Source of the DNA: Diprion similis
Taxonomy: Eukaryota; Arthropoda; Insecta; Hymenoptera; Diprionidae
NCBI RefSeq assembly: GCF_021155765.1
Contig: NC_060114.1
Coordinates: 682,001-746,000 of the forward strand
Direction of reading: 5' to 3'
Length of the DNA stretch: 64,000 nt
The position numbers were made by a program, and so were the translations under genes. The notes under the pieces are model-generated. The model worked only from the letters and a program-made list of their open reading frames with translations, had not been told where the DNA came from and did no database searches. This document shows, piece by piece, positions 1 through 9,693 of the stretch. Each line of letters starts with the position of its first letter. The first letter of the stretch is position 1.

Positions 1-765
1 TTGAATAACGGAAGGGCGCTCGAGTGCAAATATCGCGAAAATTGATCCAAAAATAAGGTATTTGGCCTCCGTTCAAAAGAAATTGAATCGGGCTGGTATA
101 ATATACCAGATACCTCACTTTGTGCACACTCGGCCCCTCTCCCCGATGTGATACACGCGCGCTCGAGATGCGCCTCACAGAAAAGGTGAAGAGAGTCGTA
201 ACACCCATCGCTGTGCCGCTCACCCCTTCACTCATAATCAGTCTGGCCACTGCTGTGTAGTATTTTCGCCCAGTCGCTGCCTCAAACCTTTCACTATACT
301 TGGGCCGGCAAATGCATCGACTTGCAGCTCGGTACCTGTACGTTTTTGACATAACTACATAATAAGACGTAACAGTGACAGGTTATTCTTTAGTTTTAAA
401 CTAGAAGTTACGGTCAACACCGTTTATCTTTAATTACTCTAATAAAATCAAAAACTTCGAAAAAAAATTCCTACTTCGAGTTTTTGAATTAAAAAATTGA
501 AAGTAATCGTAATAATACGAATTTCCCCATTGAAGAAGAAGATTTAATTTTTAATTGAATTTTATATAAAGAGGAGAACTGATTCATGATCCAATGTTCC
601 GAATAAAGAGAATGAAAATAAATTCCCATTAGAATTTTTCGAAATAAAAAGTGAGAAATAATTCTGAAAAATAAAAATAAATCCTACTTCAATTTATTGG
701 AGTACAAAAAAATAATCACATCAAATTTTTTTGAATCAAGAAATAAAAAATATCTCAAAATTTAT
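1..765. other. Left flank, no gene seen
   Basis: Moderately GC-rich up to about 350, then very AT-rich. No supported ORF, RNA gene or recognisable repeat end was found. The last ~100 bases before the Gypsy insertion belong to the 153-bp repeat listed separately. Confidence 0.5.
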
Positions 766-862
766 ACTTTGCTTCTACATTCAAGTAGGTACTGGCTTGC
801 CTATCAACGCTAATCTGTACTTTCTATGTAAAAACGACTTTTGGCCCGTAAAATTGAACAAT

Positions 863-1442
863 TGTGACGTTGCACCCCGCGTGCACGTCACAATAAGCCC
901 CAAACCCGCGGAGCGGGGCCGAACAATGCCGAACCGGCCCGGGCGCACCCGAAGACGCGCCGGGCTGGCCGGAGAAGTCACTCTTGTGACAACCGCCGGC
1001 CAAGACGGAAGCACCGACGAAGCCACCGCCACGTTAGAAAAAAGGTCAGCTGATCCGTATTTGCTCCTCTGTGCAACCCCCACGCTAATCGCCCCCTCCT
1101 CCCGTCACTGCATCGCACCACGGCACCCTCCCCAGATCTCCCCCTTCCACACATACCCCCACAACCCACACACTCACACACACACCCTCTCAACCACACC
1201 ATCATTTATACATCATCCGTAGTTTTAAGGAATTAGATTTAAGTACACGCTAATCGGCCGGGGCGTGACCGGCCGCCACGTGGGACCACGCTGTGTAATT
1301 TAGTTTTTAAGGCCCCTCGGGGGACAAGAAAATATACGTCCGATATTTGTTCTCCACGACTCAGACGCGTGAACTCTTTCTCCCCCGTCTCTCGTCTCCC
1401 TCCGCTCTCCCCTAATAGGTGCGAGGCTCACCCCTCGTCACA
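863..1442 (+). repeat. 5' LTR of Gypsy element (580 bp)
   Basis: Begins TGTGACG and ends CGTCACA, a perfect 7-bp inverted terminal repeat in the usual TG...CA form. It is nearly identical to 8905-9487; differences include small length changes near 1160-1175 and 1312 and several substitutions. GC-rich in its first half. Confidence 0.95.
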
Positions 1443-1445
1443 AAT

Positions 1446-1458
1446 TGGCGCCCAACGT
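1446..1458 (+). other. Primer binding site, tRNA-Lys-like
   Basis: TGGCGCCCAACGT lies 3 bases inside the 5' LTR. It matches the 3' end of the insect lysine tRNA used by gypsy-type elements as far as I recall it; the match stops after 13 bases. Confidence 0.7.
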
Positions 1459-1619
1459 AAATCACCCACATTAAGTCCCAAAAATCGAGACGAGAAACGA
1501 CACAATACACAAATTAATCAGTCTAACAAATTAGAAGCACGACGAGAATATTCGAGATATTTGAAAAGGAACAGTTAAAATCACACGTATACACTAACAC
1601 ATAGAATCAAAACAAAACA

Positions 1620-2956
1620 ATGTCTTATAGAAGACACAGCATGTCGCACGGCTCGGCACCCGACGACACAGACACACACACTCGGGCGCGGAACCAAAAC
1701 AATACGGTACACGGCGACGCGCGCGAAACCCACAACACAGGCGAGATGACGCACACACAATACCCATATTATCAGCGTATGCAAGTTCACGAACCATTTC
1801 GAAACGACGGAAATTGATAATGAACCACGAGTTAAGCCTATTAGATGCACCTATAAATGAACCGATTAGCGATTCACTGCACAGCACACAGATACAACCG
1901 AGACGAATCGAACCAATAGACCTCACACAAACACTAAGAATCTCACCACTACACGAACTCAGCAACAGAACCATCCAGCCACAAAACAGACTAACACACC
2001 CAACAATAGGCGCGGATACATTTATGGGCACAAACAACCTGAACCTAGCAGGAATTCGCAACCGGATAGACTTTGACGAACCAAACAATAAACACATACA
2101 ACACGAGCATGAATAACACACAGCAGTCAACAATACCAATGCAATCATACAAACGTGGAAAATGTCATACGCAGGGCGAACAAACGAAAACGCATACGAA
2201 TTCATAGAAAACCTAAGAGAATTACAGACAGGATACGACATGACGGACAGACAACTAATAGACAATTGAACCCCGATCTTAGACGGAGATGCGAAAAACT
2301 GGTACCGCTTAAACCGCGGAAAATGGCAAACACGTGCGCAATTCGAGATCGAACTACTATACACATTCCAGGACTCACAATACAGAGACAGACTAGAACA
2401 CGAAATAAGAAATTACATGCAGGGACAATTCCAAAAAATCACACCATATCTCATCGCAATAAGAACACTATTTACACAACTCATACCCCCATACCCAATA
2501 CACAAGCAACTGGACATAGCATACCGAAACATGAGAATAGAATACAAAACTTATATAAAACCATACGACTTCGCAAACTTCGACCAACTAGAAAACGCGG
2601 CGAAAATGTGGGAATCAAACGTAGAATGGGAAAACACCAGACAACAAACGATCAGATCGCAAACACCAAGCTCCCGCCAACAAAACTACACAGCAGCATA
2701 CCAAAACACAAACACATTCACACCACGGATAGCAACACACATACAAACACGAGCAGCATTATTACCCACACCAAACATACCACCAGCGTTAACCTACAAC
2801 CTGCCAACGAACCGCCAAACACAGTACAGACCACCGTACCAACACATCCAACCACAGACAAATACAAACACAGCAATAAGCAGATGCTTTAACTGCAACC
2901 AAACAGGACATTTCAGACGAGAATGCCCCTACACTCAAAACCAGGGAAACGAATAA
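1620..2956 (+). pseudogene. gag: gag of Gypsy element, broken
   Basis: Gag is the structural protein that packages the element RNA. The likely start is the ATG at 1620, whose frame ends at 1817. The remaining homology runs in a different frame from 1820 to 2956, so a frameshift lies near 1810. That second frame is interrupted by TAA at 2114-2116 and TGA at 2267-2269. After the TGA a stretch containing LDGDAKNWYRLNRGKW and LEHEIRNYMQGQF is typical of the retrotransposon gag domain. A CCHC zinc knuckle (C-x2-C-x4-H-x4-C) begins at 2885. The LLPTP motif lies at 2759-2773. The gene ends with TAA 90 bases before pol and in the same frame as pol. Confidence 0.85.
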
Positions 2957-3046
2957 GGGAACACCTAAACAGGGTGGAGGTAGCTCCCGGAAACAACAAC
3001 ACCAACACACCCGATTACACAACATACACATTACACAATAACACAC

Positions 3047-6000
3047 ATGACCCCTAGATTTCACGTGCGAGTGGATATGATAGGCTTCGAATTCAACGCG
3101 TTAATAGACACAGGCTCATCTCACTCATATGCAGGCGCGGAAACCATCAAACTAATACACAAAGCACAAATAGACATATACGACACACCGAACAGAACAC
3201 TGAGCACAGCGAACGGCTCCAAAACACCTATAAGCGGAGCTACAATGCTGCCATTGCGAATCGGCAAGGTCACAAAACTCATACATTTCGGCACCGTAAC
3301 GACACTCGCAGAACCATGCATTCTCGGCGTAGATGCGTTAACAGAGTTTGGCATGATAATTAATTATGAAAAAAATACATGGTCAATAGCGGAGCAACCA
3401 GAATTAAAATACAACATCACACACAACCCACAGAATTTACCAACACCAATCGAAACAACCACACGAGAACAGGCAACACAAACACACACCCCACAACCAA
3501 TCACCCACGACCAAGCATCACAAACACACACAAAACAAGCGAAAGCCGCGGAAAAATTACAACAGGCGGAAGCAAAAATAAAAAAGACACAAACAGAACC
3601 AAGAAAAATACTAACCGCACGGAGATCGCGAACAAACTCAACACAAATCCACACGCAGGGAAAACCGGAAGAAAAAAATAAAACAAGAAAAGCATTATTA
3701 CCCACACCGAATTTCCCGCCGAATCCAAATTTATACACACAACCGCACCCAACACAAATCCACACGCAGGGAAAACCGGAAGAAAAAAATAAAACAAGAA
3801 AAGCACTATTACCTACACCAGACTCCCTACCGGACCCGAACCGGTACACACAAACACACTCAACGCAAAGTCACGCACAACCACCAAAAACACAAGCATG
3901 CGCCGGCATACAGGAGCTCACACAAACACAACACACACAACTACAATCAATAATACACGAGAAAATCATCACACCGCCGGGACAACTAGGCCTCACTCAC
4001 TTAATCAAACACAAAATAGACACACAAGGACACGCACCGATAAAACAACGATATTACATGGTATCACCGAAAATACGGGAAGCAATTTACAAGGAGGTAG
4101 AAAAAATGCTGAGAGAGGACGTAATAGAGCCCTCGAACAGCGAATGGTCAAGTCCAATAGTTATGATAAAAAAACTGAATAATACATACAGATTCTGCCT
4201 AGACTTCAGAAAAGTGAACTTAGTATCCCGGAAAGATGCATACCCGTTACCATACATGACAGCAATACTAGACAAATTACGACAAGCACAATACATCTCA
4301 AAAATAGACTTGAGCCAAGCATACTTCCAAATACCATTAGACGAGAACAGCAAACACATAACAGCATTCACAGTACCGGGAAAAGGGTTATTCCAATTTA
4401 AACGAATGCCATACGGCCTATCAGGCGCACCCGCGACATTCCAAAGACTACTCGATAAACTAATAGGTGCGGACGCGGAACCATATGCATTCGCATACCT
4501 AGACGACATCATTATAGTCACACAAACATACGAGGAACACATACACAGACTCGCACACATACTCGACAGAATAACAAAAGCAGGATTAACAATAAACCCA
4601 GGAAAGTGTGAATTCGGGTGCTCACAAGTTAAATACCTGGGATACATCATAGACAAACACGGCCTGCACGTAGACCCAGACAAAACACAACCAATAACAG
4701 ACTACCCACAACCAAAAACAATGAAACAGGTACGGAGAATCATAGGCATGGCTTCGTGGTACAGACGCTTCATCCCAAACTTCGCGGAAATAATCGAGCC
4801 CTTAACCCGATTACTGAAAGAAGAACAGAAATGGGAATGGGGAAAAGAACAACAACACGCATTAGACACAATCAAACATAAACTCAGCACGCCACCCACA
4901 CTCACATGTCCAGATTACACACAAACATTCACACTACAAACAGACGCAAGCGGTACAGGCCTCGGCGCCGTGCTAACGCAAACCCTCGATGACGAAGAAC
5001 ATGTCATCGCATACGCCAGCCGAGCGTTAAGCGAGGCGGAGCGCAAATACTCGACAACGGAGAGGGAATGCTTAGCCGTCGTATGGGCCATCAAAAAATT
5101 TAGACCGTACGTAGAAGGATACAAATTCCGGGTCATCACAGACCACGCAGCGCTAAAATGGCTCAGGGAACTAAAAAACCCGACCGGACGACTAGCGAGA
5201 TGGGCACTAGAGCTTTTAGAATACGACTTCGAGTCGGAACATAGAAAAGGAGCTATGCACCACGTACCCGACGCACTATCACGACTACACGAACACGAAG
5301 AAACCACACACGCAATAATAGACAACACAGACAAATGGTACACATACAAAAAAGCACAAGTACAAACACGACCAGAGAAAAACGAAGCATGGCGAATCCG
5401 CGACAACAACCTATACTTCCATAGACCAGATCCACTACACTCAAACCTTTTACCCGACACAAATCCATGGAAATTAGTAATACCAAAAAACAATATCACA
5501 CAAATATTACACGAAAACCACAATACACCGCAAGCAGGACATTTAGGGATAGAAAAGACATACCAACGCGTAGCAAAAGAATACTACTGGCCCGGCATGT
5601 ACCGCGACATAGTCAACCACGTACGCAAATGCGGAACTTGCCAACGGACAAAAATCATACAAGCAAAACCGGCAGGACTCATGGGACTAAGAATAATTGA
5701 GGAACCGTGCACAGTGGTAGCATCGGATATAATGGGACCATTACCACTTTCAAAAAACAAAAACCAATACATAACAGTATTTCAGGACTTGTACACAAAA
5801 TGGGTAGAGATGACGCCGATGAAGAAAGCAAATGCACAAACAGTAGAACGCGCACTCCACTCTCACGTAATATCACGCTGGGGAACGCCACGCATCCTAT
5901 TAACAGACAACGGTACACCATACATCAACAAACTAGTCCGCGAACTCACACAAAAATTCAACATCAGACACACCACAATACCCCCATATCACGCTCAAGC

Positions 6001-6364
6001 AAACTCGGTAGAACGAGTAAATCGTACAATCAAAACAATGATTCAGGCATACATAGACAATGACCACCGCGAATGGGACGCACACCTACAAGACCTACAA
6101 TTCGCACTAAACACATGTACACACACGTCAACCAAACACACACCAGTATTCCTCAATCTAGGCAGGGAATTAAACCCAACGCAATGCATGAAAAAACAGT
6201 TAGAAGATGATAGGGAAATAGAAGCACAGGAAACAGACAAATGGACAGATCATTTAAGACGATTACAGACGCTCCGCGAGGAAGTACAAAGACACCTGGT
6301 GGAAGCAAACGAAAAACAAGCACACTATTACAACAACGTAGACGTAATATCGAATTTAAGGTAG
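3047..6364 (+). CDS. pol: pol polyprotein: protease, RT, RNase H, integrase
   Basis: This 1105-codon ORF copies the element RNA into DNA and inserts it into the chromosome. Aspartic protease: DTGSSHSYAG, active Asp at residue 21. A Thr/Lys-rich linker (about residues 130-290) holds a duplicated 37-residue segment. Reverse transcriptase: box YLDDIII, Asp 486 and 487. RNase H begins TDASGTGLGAVL, Asp 633. Integrase: an HHCC zinc domain ending CGTCQRTK, then D894, D954 and E989 (34 residues between the last two, as expected for DDE integrases). No chromodomain is seen. The frame stops at 6364 after a shift by one base near 6335-6345; the expected integrase tail continues in another frame to 6555. 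The first ATG at 3047 is the plausible start. Catalytic residues are intact, but the missing tail makes function doubtful. Confidence 0.93.
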   Translation: MTPRFHVRVDMIGFEFNALIDTGSSHSYAGAETIKLIHKAQIDIYDTPNRTLSTANGSKTPISGATMLPLRIGKVTKLIHFGTVTTLAEPCILGVDALTEFGMIINYEKNTWSIAEQPELKYNITHNPQNLPTPIETTTREQATQTHTPQPITHDQASQTHTKQAKAAEKLQQAEAKIKKTQTEPRKILTARRSRTNSTQIHTQGKPEEKNKTRKALLPTPNFPPNPNLYTQPHPTQIHTQGKPEEKNKTRKALLPTPDSLPDPNRYTQTHSTQSHAQPPKTQACAGIQELTQTQHTQLQSIIHEKIITPPGQLGLTHLIKHKIDTQGHAPIKQRYYMVSPKIREAIYKEVEKMLREDVIEPSNSEWSSPIVMIKKLNNTYRFCLDFRKVNLVSRKDAYPLPYMTAILDKLRQAQYISKIDLSQAYFQIPLDENSKHITAFTVPGKGLFQFKRMPYGLSGAPATFQRLLDKLIGADAEPYAFAYLDDIIIVTQTYEEHIHRLAHILDRITKAGLTINPGKCEFGCSQVKYLGYIIDKHGLHVDPDKTQPITDYPQPKTMKQVRRIIGMASWYRRFIPNFAEIIEPLTRLLKEEQKWEWGKEQQHALDTIKHKLSTPPTLTCPDYTQTFTLQTDASGTGLGAVLTQTLDDEEHVIAYASRALSEAERKYSTTERECLAVVWAIKKFRPYVEGYKFRVITDHAALKWLRELKNPTGRLARWALELLEYDFESEHRKGAMHHVPDALSRLHEHEETTHAIIDNTDKWYTYKKAQVQTRPEKNEAWRIRDNNLYFHRPDPLHSNLLPDTNPWKLVIPKNNITQILHENHNTPQAGHLGIEKTYQRVAKEYYWPGMYRDIVNHVRKCGTCQRTKIIQAKPAGLMGLRIIEEPCTVVASDIMGPLPLSKNKNQYITVFQDLYTKWVEMTPMKKANAQTVERALHSHVISRWGTPRILLTDNGTPYINKLVRELTQKFNIRHTTIPPYHAQANSVERVNRTIKTMIQAYIDNDHREWDAHLQDLQFALNTCTHTSTKHTPVFLNLGRELNPTQCMKKQLEDDREIEAQETDKWTDHLRRLQTLREEVQRHLVEANEKQAHYYNNVDVISNLR
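3641..3862 (+). repeat. 111-bp (37-aa) in-frame tandem duplication in pol
   Basis: The first unit is 3641-3751 and the second 3752-3862. Each encodes TQIHTQGKPEEKNKTRKALL followed by PTP and a proline-rich end. The first ~68 bases are almost unchanged between copies and the last ~40 have diverged. The repeat lies in the linker between protease and reverse transcriptase. Confidence 0.9.
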
Positions 6365-6555
6365 GAGATAGAGTACTAAAAAGAAATCACACGCTCTCAT
6401 CCGGAGCAGATAGAGTTGCAGCTAAACTAAAGAAACGCTTCACAGGGCCATTTATAATCACAAACAAAATTTCACCAACAATATACGAACTAAAATCAGA
6501 AAGCGGCAAAAGTGCAGGAAAATGGCACATAGACAATTTAAAACTATATACATAA
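6345..6555 (+). pseudogene. Integrase C-terminal tail, displaced by a frameshift
   Basis: Homology resumes one frame away with the residues IEFKVGDRVLKRNH, then KKRFTGPFII and GKWHIDNLKLYT. These are typical of the last integrase segment in Gypsy elements (GDRVLKR...GPF motif). It overlaps the end of the main pol frame by about 20 bases. A single-base deletion is the simplest explanation; a programmed shift is less likely at this location. Confidence 0.8.
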
Positions 6556-6611
6556 CCAAGCTAAATAAGAACCTAACACACACATTACGATCCGACAGGT
6601 AAAACAAGAAA

Positions 6612-7703
6612 ATGGAGAAAGAACACGAGGAAGCCGGGCCATCCGGAATCACCCCCCGGATGGCATACCCCCCGGACAGACGAACACGACAGACACCACA
6701 CATACCGCTACTACAGACACCAGGACAACCACCACACCTACACAGATACGGACCAGACGGTATAGACAGCACAGGCACACAAACAACACCCAGCACCACC
6801 ACAACACGACGCACACTACTGCCCACCCCGGCCGAATACACACAACCACCCACAACCACACACACACCACTCATCACCACCAAACGACGCACACTACTGC
6901 CCACCCCGGCCGAATACACACAACCACTCACAACCACACACACACCACCCACCACCACCACACGACGCACACCACTGCCCACCCCGGCCAAACACACACA
7001 AACACACACGAACACACACACATCATCCATCACAACCACGACACCGACACAAACTACAACCCCAAGCACATACGCACAAACACTCACAAGCAAACCTACA
7101 CACACCACACAAGCAACAAAAACAACAACAGAACACACACAAAAAACAAATCCCAGTGGCGCGGCCACTTGCAGCAAATGCGGCGGACTGGTCCGCAAAG
7201 AAAAATTACACGCACACGAAAACGCATGCAAGCACACAGACACCACCACGAAACTCAACACAAACACAGCACACAACCCAAGTACCCGCACACGAACACC
7301 ATCACCGACACAAAGGCTCAGAGACCGGGTAGAAAGAGCACTGGACGAGGCGGAAAAACTATACACGTGGGTGAAACAGACACGAACACACAACCAGACA
7401 CCCACACACCAAACACAAAGACCGACATACGACACAGCCATGACTATTTACGGACTACAACCAGCACCCACCAACGAACGACCACCACACACCGGATACA
7501 CACCCAAAAACACACAAACCACCGGAACAAACACACAACACCATACACGATACGCCACCACACCAAAAACCCTACAGATGACACACACGAGACAAAGGTC
7601 AAGGGACTACCCACCCTTTCCAACAACACAAAAAATCAAGACACACTACACACGACAGGCTAGACGCACATTACAAACCCTAAACGCACATCACAAACCC
7701 TAA
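6612..7703 (+). CDS. Third ORF of Gypsy element: Thr-rich, single C2HC finger
   Basis: This 363-codon ORF sits 3' of integrase, where env would be, but shows no signal peptide, membrane segment or furin-like site. It is very rich in Thr, Pro and His. Residues about 60-140 hold three 26-residue repeats containing RRTLLPTPAEYTQP or a close variant. Residues 187-206 form one putative zinc finger (C187, C190, H202, C206). A short helical, charged stretch (QRLRDRVERALDEAEKLYTW) follows at about residues 238-257. The frame ends inside a triplicated 20-bp unit, and coherent coding continues in another frame to 7926, so the protein was probably longer. I do not recognise the family. The charged finger could bind nucleic acid, which is inference. 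Confidence 0.7.
   Translation: MEKEHEEAGPSGITPRMAYPPDRRTRQTPHIPLLQTPGQPPHLHRYGPDGIDSTGTQTTPSTTTTRRTLLPTPAEYTQPPTTTHTPLITTKRRTLLPTPAEYTQPLTTTHTPPTTTTRRTPLPTPAKHTQTHTNTHTSSITTTTPTQTTTPSTYAQTLTSKPTHTTQATKTTTEHTQKTNPSGAATCSKCGGLVRKEKLHAHENACKHTDTTTKLNTNTAHNPSTRTRTPSPTQRLRDRVERALDEAEKLYTWVKQTRTHNQTPTHQTQRPTYDTAMTIYGLQPAPTNERPPHTGYTPKNTQTTGTNTQHHTRYATTPKTLQMTHTRQRSRDYPPFPTTQKIKTHYTRQARRTLQTLNAHHKP
6800..7035 (+). repeat. Three 78-bp in-frame tandem repeats in ORF3
   Basis: The phrase ctactgcccaccccggcc recurs at 6816, 6894 and (as ccactgcc) 6972, spaced exactly 78 bases, i.e. 26 codons. The first two copies are closest; the third diverges after aaacacac. Confidence 0.9.
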
Positions 7704-7723
7704 ACGCACATTACAAACCCTAA
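7664..7723 (+). repeat. 20-bp unit, three tandem copies, frame-breaking
   Basis: acgcacattacaaaccctaa starts at 7664, 7684 (one change) and 7704. Because 20 is not a multiple of three, the two extra copies add 40 bases and shift the reading frame of ORF3, creating its stop at 7703. Confidence 0.9.
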
Positions 7724-7926
7724 ACGCATACGACCCCGCCCACCCTACCACCACGGACACAGAAACGGACACGACAAACACCGACTCCGACACAGGCACG
7801 GTAATAGAAGTCAGGACACACACAGACAACGCGACAAAACGACCAAACACACCAAAACGAAAAAGACAGATGAAAAAGAAACAATTACAAAAGAAGAAAC
7901 AGGACCGGAAACGCGGAAAACGATAA
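7723..7926 (+). pseudogene. C-terminal remainder of ORF3, out of frame
   Basis: Directly after the 20-bp repeats an open frame encodes an acidic, Thr/Asp-rich segment. It then becomes strongly basic (PKRKRQMKKKQLQKKK and more Lys/Arg) before a TAA at 7924-7926. The basic tail looks like a nuclear-targeting or nucleic-acid-binding segment. Its frame agrees with ORF3 if only one copy of the 20-bp unit is counted, which is why I read it as the lost end of that protein. Confidence 0.65.
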
Positions 7927-8890
7927 GACAAAAATTTAAACAACACACATAGAGCCGCACACACATACACATACACACACACAGCCATACACACAACACA
8001 AGGACCGCCCTTTTTTTTGCTTTGTTAAGAACTGTACGTAGACAGACCAAAAGACAGACCGGAGACGAGACGACAGACGGGGCGAGAAAAAGAGAACACA
8101 AGCCAGCCACTAAACGCAACAGACCACACACCGGGTGCAGCGCAACACAACAGGTCAACACAGAGAAGAAACACAGACGAAGAAAACACGCAGACGCAAC
8201 CCAGAAAACGCAGAGAACGACGCCACAAACCGGGGAACCAACACGAAAATTTAAGTACACATTTACGTAACAATAAGTAAACAGAAAACACACAGCAAAA
8301 CAAAAAGTAACAAAAATGTGATAAGACAGAAATCGAAAGTACAAAGTAAAAATAGAACAAGAGCACTAAGAATAGAAAAACAAGTATTAGTAGATCTAGC
8401 ACGACACAAATTAGGATTAAGACAGGACAAATTAGATTTAAGAAAACACCAAGTAGATTTAAGGCAAACAGTAGAATTAAGAGAAAGAATAATAGGTATA
8501 GAATAAACCTAACTAGAATAAGAACACACACACACATCAAACACACACACAAACACACCAAGTAACACACTACTCATCATCCCTTAACCCATCCCACAGA
8601 TTGGCAGAGCGACAGACAAACGGAACGACACCCAAAAAGGCACGAGGAGAAACAACAAACATTCAACCAACAACGACATCCAGAACAAACACACAAAAAG
8701 GCACGTGGAGAAACAACAGACATTCAACCAACAACGACATCCAGAACAAACACACAAAAAGGCACAAGGAGAAGCAACAGACACGCACTAACATCGAAAC
8801 CCAACACGAAAACCAAAACAAAAAAAAAAAAAAAAAAACCCACACGACCACACCACCCTTCCCGCTCACCCTATAGGCCTCGCCCCGTGT
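7927..8890 (+). other. 3' internal region of Gypsy element, repeats and a heptad-like ORF
   Basis: No clear gene. A 61-bp unit is tandemly repeated at 8634-8694 and 8695-8755, with a partial third copy to about 8790. An open stretch at 8321-8506 without an ATG start encodes successive 7-residue units (HKLGLRQ, DKLDLRK, HQVDLRQ), suggesting a coiled coil; it could be an exon of a spliced product or chance repetition. A run of 18 or so A lies at about 8821-8838. Confidence 0.55.
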
Positions 8891-8904
8891 GGGGAGGGGG
8901 GAGT
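8891..8904 (+). other. Polypurine tract
   Basis: ggggaggggggagt abuts the 3' LTR at 8905. This is the expected primer site for second-strand synthesis. Confidence 0.85.
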
Positions 8905-9487
8905 TGTGACGTTGCACCCCGCGTGCACGTCACAATAAGCCCCACACCCGCGGAGCGGGGCCGAACAATGCCGAACCGGCCCGGGCGCACCCGAAGACGC
9001 GCCAGGCCGGCCGGAGAAGTCACTCTTGTGACAACCGCCGGCCAAGACGGAAGCACCGACGAAGCCACCGCCACGTTAGAAAAAAGGTCAGCTGATCCGT
9101 ATTTGCTCCTCTGTGCAACCCCCACGCTAATCGCCCCCTCCTCCCGTCACTGCATCGCACCACGGCACCCTCCCCAGATCTCCCCCTTCCACACACACCC
9201 CCACATATACCCACACACTCACACACACACCCTCTCAACCACACCATCATTTATACATCATCCGTAGTTTTAAGGAATTAGATTTAAATACACGCTAATC
9301 GGCCGGGGCGTGACCGGCCGCCACGTGGGACCACGCTGTGTAATTTAGTTTTGAAGGCCCTTCGGGGGACAAGAAAATATACGTCGGATATTTGTTCTCC
9401 ACGACTCAGACGCGTGAACTCTTTCCCTCCCGTCTCTCGTCTCCCTCCGCTCTCCCCTAATAGGTGCGAGGCTCACCCCTCGTCACA
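8905..9487 (+). repeat. 3' LTR of Gypsy element (583 bp)
   Basis: Matches 863-1442 over its full length with the same TGTGACG / CGTCACA ends. It is followed by the CAAT target duplication. Confidence 0.95.
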
Positions 9488-9693
9488 CAATTCACAAATC
9501 GATAAATTCATAATTCGATTTGTGTTTTAGGGGTAGTGAAAATTGACACTTTGCTTCTACATTCAAGTAGGTACTGGCTTGCCTATCAACGCTAATCTGT
9601 ACTTTGTATGTAAAAACGACTTTTAGCCCGTAAAATTTAACAATTCACAAATCGATAAATTCATAATTCGATTTGTGTTTTAGGGGTAGTGAA

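Larger units (their letters stand above)
863..9487 (+). mobile_element. Ty3/Gypsy LTR retrotransposon, full length, mutated
   Basis: An 8.6-kb element bounded by two LTRs (863-1442 and 8905-9487) that differ at roughly a dozen positions by eye. It is flanked by the 4-bp target duplication CAAT (859-862 and 9488-9491). Order: 5' LTR, primer binding site, gag, protease-RT-RNaseH-integrase, a third ORF, a 3' non-coding stretch with repeats, polypurine tract, 3' LTR. Domain order RT then RNaseH then integrase places it in Ty3/Gypsy. The integrase region resembles the Osvaldo/Woot side of the family from memory, which is unproven. Gag has two in-frame stops, pol a frameshift near its end and ORF3 a frameshift from a repeat expansion, so this copy is not autonomous. 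The sense strand is extremely rich in A and C. Confidence 0.95.
766..9693. repeat. 153-bp tandem duplication split by the Gypsy insertion
   Basis: The unit beginning actttgcttctacattc is seen at 766 and at 9548. The part beginning caattcacaaatcg is seen at 9488 and 9641, exactly 153 bases apart. Joining 766-862 to 9488-9547 gives one full unit, followed by the second unit at 9548-9693. The LTR element therefore landed inside an existing two-copy tandem repeat. Each unit carries a perfect 10-bp inverted repeat (cacaaatcga / tcgatttgtg) with a 12-bp spacer. Confidence 0.85.

Noticed and set aside
6458..7441. A 327-codon minus-strand frame rich in Val, Cys and Leu that looks like a membrane protein
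   Set aside because: It is the reverse reading of the A/C-biased ORF3, whose aca/cac codons become tgt/gtg. The repeat units and domain logic belong to the plus strand. The same applies to the minus frames at 1594-2364, 3364-3849, 4087-4683 and 7811-8570.
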